Shown: in pieces, positions 5,952 to 6,742 of the stretch
Position numbering within the stretch: position 1 is the stretch's first letter
Layout: each line of letters starts with the position of its first letter
Assembly (NCBI GenBank): GCA_948934525.1
Contig: CAQZSK010000028.1
Span: 1 to 6,742, forward strand
Direction of reading: 5' to 3'
DNA: 6,742 nt
Origin: an uncultured Clostridia bacterium
GTDB taxonomy: Bacteria; Bacillota; Clostridia; TANB77; CAG-508
The notes under the pieces: model-generated
The model's input: only the letters and a program-made list of their open reading frames with translations
Told to the model about the DNA's origin: nothing
The model's database searches: none
Made by a program: the position numbers and the translations under genes

Positions 5952-6104
5952 ATGAAAAGAGAGAAAGAGAATACCAATGCTAATTATATTGCGGCAGCAA
6001 AAAAAATGCTTTCTGATAAAAAGTTGGTTCTTGAATATTTAAAAGGTGAAAAAACTTTAACATCTTTGAAAAATGAAGGTATTATATTGGCAAGATTAAA
6101 ATGA
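5952..6104 (+). CDS. 50-aa partner protein upstream of the DUF6169-like gene
   Basis: The frame MKREKENTNANYIAAAKKML... ends NEGIILARLK. It is helical and basic: a first helix AAAKKMLSDKKLVLEYLKG (about 14-32), then TLTSLKNEGI. Short proteins of this pattern (helix, EYLKG, then a Gly-Ile-lysine-rich tail) are in my memory common just before DUF6169 genes in Bacteroidota, but I cannot confirm that here. Its TGA stop overlaps the ATG of the next gene (ATGA, 6101-6104), so the two are translated together. It has its own promoter, separating the pair from the gene upstream. A small helical protein coupled to a larger one is the layout of an antitoxin or an accessory subunit; the role is inferred only. 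Confidence 0.65.
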   Translation: MKREKENTNANYIAAAKKMLSDKKLVLEYLKGEKTLTSLKNEGIILARLK

Positions 6105-6613
6105 GCCAAAATAGAATGTTTTTAGACATTGAATATATAAATAAATTTTCGCCTTATCCTGTTACAGATTATCGTCAATATCTTACATTCACAACAGATG
6201 CGAATATAGATTATAAAGTAACTTTTCAAAAAGACTCTTCGGGATATTTTGGTGACAAAACTTATCATTTTATCTTTACTCAAGTAAAGAATTACCCCAA
6301 ACATTCCGTTAAGGATGAAAATGTACAAAAAACATTATTGACGATTATTGAGGCCTTTTTTAAGAATGATACTCATATCCTTATCTATATTTGTGATGCT
6401 ACAGATGAAAGACAACTTGCCAGACATCGATTATTTAAAAAATGGTTTAAAAAATATGAAATAGATTTCTTTATGTCTGATGATATAATAAGTTCTAAGG
6501 ATTTAAATGGTACGGAGATTCAATGTGCAGCAATTATAATAAAAAAGAGTAACCCAAAAGCTCATGAATATATAAGTAAATTTTGTGAATTAATTGCTTC
6601 TTTGAAGAAATAA
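6101..6613 (+). CDS. DUF6169-like protein (170 aa)
   Basis: A soluble protein with no signal peptide or membrane segment. The N-terminal half is beta-rich and aromatic (YDYRQYLTF-like region near 23-31, YKVTFQKD, YHFIFTQV). The middle has a helix (KTLLTIIEAFFKN), then the striking motif ILIYICDATDERQLARHRLFKKWFKK (about 94-119), with ICD, D-x-R-Q, R and R-L-F-x-x-W-F. This resembles proteins annotated DUF6169 in Bacteroidota; I give no gene symbol and the biochemical role is unknown. The C-terminal part ends in a Lys/Ser-rich helix. It is coupled to the 50-aa gene by an ATGA overlap. Conserved Asp and Arg residues could form an active site, which together with the coupling fits a toxin of a two-gene module, but this is inference. 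It is the last gene before the right end of the transposon, as accessory modules often are. Confidence 0.65.
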   Translation: MSQNRMFLDIEYINKFSPYPVTDYRQYLTFTTDANIDYKVTFQKDSSGYFGDKTYHFIFTQVKNYPKHSVKDENVQKTLLTIIEAFFKNDTHILIYICDATDERQLARHRLFKKWFKKYEIDFFMSDDIISSKDLNGTEIQCAAIIIKKSNPKAHEYISKFCELIASLKK

Positions 6614-6630
6614 TATAAAAATCAATTGAA

Positions 6631-6664
6631 TTACAATCTTTTACACCCTTTTACAAAGGTTATA
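6631..6664 (+). repeat. helically phased TTACA repeats beside the right end
   Basis: TTACA occurs at 6631, 6641 and 6651, exactly ten bases apart (CTTTTACA is repeated at 6638 and 6648), and is followed directly by the right inverted repeat, which carries the same letters on the other strand (CCTTACAG). The spacing puts the copies on one face of the helix, as in protein-binding sites. The left end lacks an equivalent. Confidence 0.4.
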
Positions 6665-6687
6665 CTGTAAGGATGTATATAGGTGCC
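6665..6687 (-). repeat. right terminal inverted repeat of the transposon
   Basis: CTGTAAGGATGTATATAG (6665-6682) plus GTGCC. The inverse starts GGCACC and matches 56-78 in 21 of 23 positions, with the 18 inner bases identical. Confidence 0.85.
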
Positions 6688-6695
6688 TTATTTAA
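6688..6695 (+). repeat. target site duplication, right copy
   Basis: TTATTTAA, an exact copy of 48-55, directly outside the right inverted repeat. Confidence 0.85.
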
Positions 6696-6742
6696 ATTCA
6701 ACAGGTATAACTTCCCTGCAAATCCCCCCTCTCTTTTATCTC
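6696..6742 (-). other. right flank of the insertion site (host DNA)
   Basis: Host-like sequence outside the transposon, richer in G+C than the interior. On the minus strand one frame is open from the edge through the duplication (GGFAGKLYLLNLNK) and would run on into the left flank if the element were absent. Another frame ends with a TGA (ERGDLQGSYTC). The first implies an interrupted gene; the second implies insertion in a short gap between two genes. Not identifiable from 47 bases. Confidence 0.35.

Larger units (their letters stand above)
56..6687 (+). mobile_element. IS1595-family transposon carrying passenger genes
   Basis: A 6,632-base element defined by inverted ends (56-78 and 6665-6687, 21 of 23 bases identical, GG outermost) and a perfect 8-base direct repeat TTATTTAA immediately outside each end. 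The IS1595 family is known for GG-starting inverted repeats and 8-base target duplications, and passenger-gene members are known. The single transposase inside (1097-2020) belongs to that family and I found no inverted repeats closer to it, so it is the natural mover of the whole unit. Cargo lies on both sides of it: small genes to the left; a structured RNA, BACON-like and lipoprotein genes and a coupled DUF6169-like pair to the right. The interior is much more AT-rich than the short flanks, as expected for imported DNA. Boundaries are seen directly; that this transposase acts on these ends is inferred. Confidence 0.85.

Noticed and set aside
6122..6328. Minus-strand 68-codon frame
   Set aside because: Antisense to the DUF6169-like gene, Ile/Tyr-rich low-complexity product, no promoter or ribosome site.
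53..6690. Inverted ends as recombination sites of a large invertible segment
   Set aside because: No invertase or tyrosine/serine recombinase is present, and the flanking perfect 8-base direct repeats point to transposition instead.
6673..6742. Outward frames starting MYI from the ATG within each inverted repeat (70-1 minus, 6673-6742 plus)
   Set aside because: The shared start is just the inverted repeat sequence; the continuation on each side is different host DNA, so these are not evidence of paired genes.
1..6742. CRISPR array, tRNA or rRNA genes
   Set aside because: No regularly spaced direct repeats with spacers, and no tRNA- or rRNA-like sequence seen on either strand.

Overview
The window looks like DNA from a member of the Bacteroidota. 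Four putative promoters fit that phylum's -33/-7 pattern (TAnnTTTG as the -7 box, three of them reading TATATTTG). The coding style, BACON-like domains and a lipoprotein with an acidic/lysine export-type signal agree with this. The interior is very AT-rich, while the two short ends are richer in G+C (17 of 40 bases at the left end, 18 of 40 at the right).

Almost the whole window is one mobile element. Bases 56-78 and 6665-6687 are inverted copies (21 of 23 identical, both starting GG on the outside). They are bordered on the outside by perfect 8-base direct repeats, TTATTTAA, at 48-55 and 6688-6695. GG-starting terminal inverted repeats with an 8-base target duplication are what the IS1595 family is known for. 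The only transposase inside (1097-2020) is an intact IS1595/ISXO2-type enzyme with no closer inverted repeats of its own. I therefore read 56-6687 as a 6,632-base IS1595-family transposon carrying passenger genes, not as a plain insertion sequence.

Layout of the element. Left arm (79-1096): an unknown 82-aa gene, a convergent 57-aa double-CxxC zinc-ribbon gene overlapping its 3' end, a 33-aa reading frame enclosed in a 13-base inverted repeat, and a leftward promoter. Then the transposase. Then a rightward promoter and a probable structured RNA of about 165 nt (2073-2239) ending in a terminator-like stem. Next come a 58-aa membrane protein, a T14 tract, a BACON-like 181-aa protein and a beta-propeller lipoprotein, closed by a strong terminator at 4069-4104. 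After that comes a large BACON-containing gene with a one-base frameshift near 5407-5410, then a two-gene unit (50 aa and a DUF6169-like 170-aa protein, joined by an ATGA overlap) with its own promoter.

The passenger genes fall into two probable groups: repeat or beta-rich proteins (one clearly a lipoprotein, probably exposed), and a small coupled gene pair that by layout could be a toxin-antitoxin or other maintenance or defence module. None can be given a firm biochemical function from sequence alone. The element sits exactly 55 bases from each end of the window. This would fit an assembly contig that ends where element-bearing and empty versions of the site diverge.
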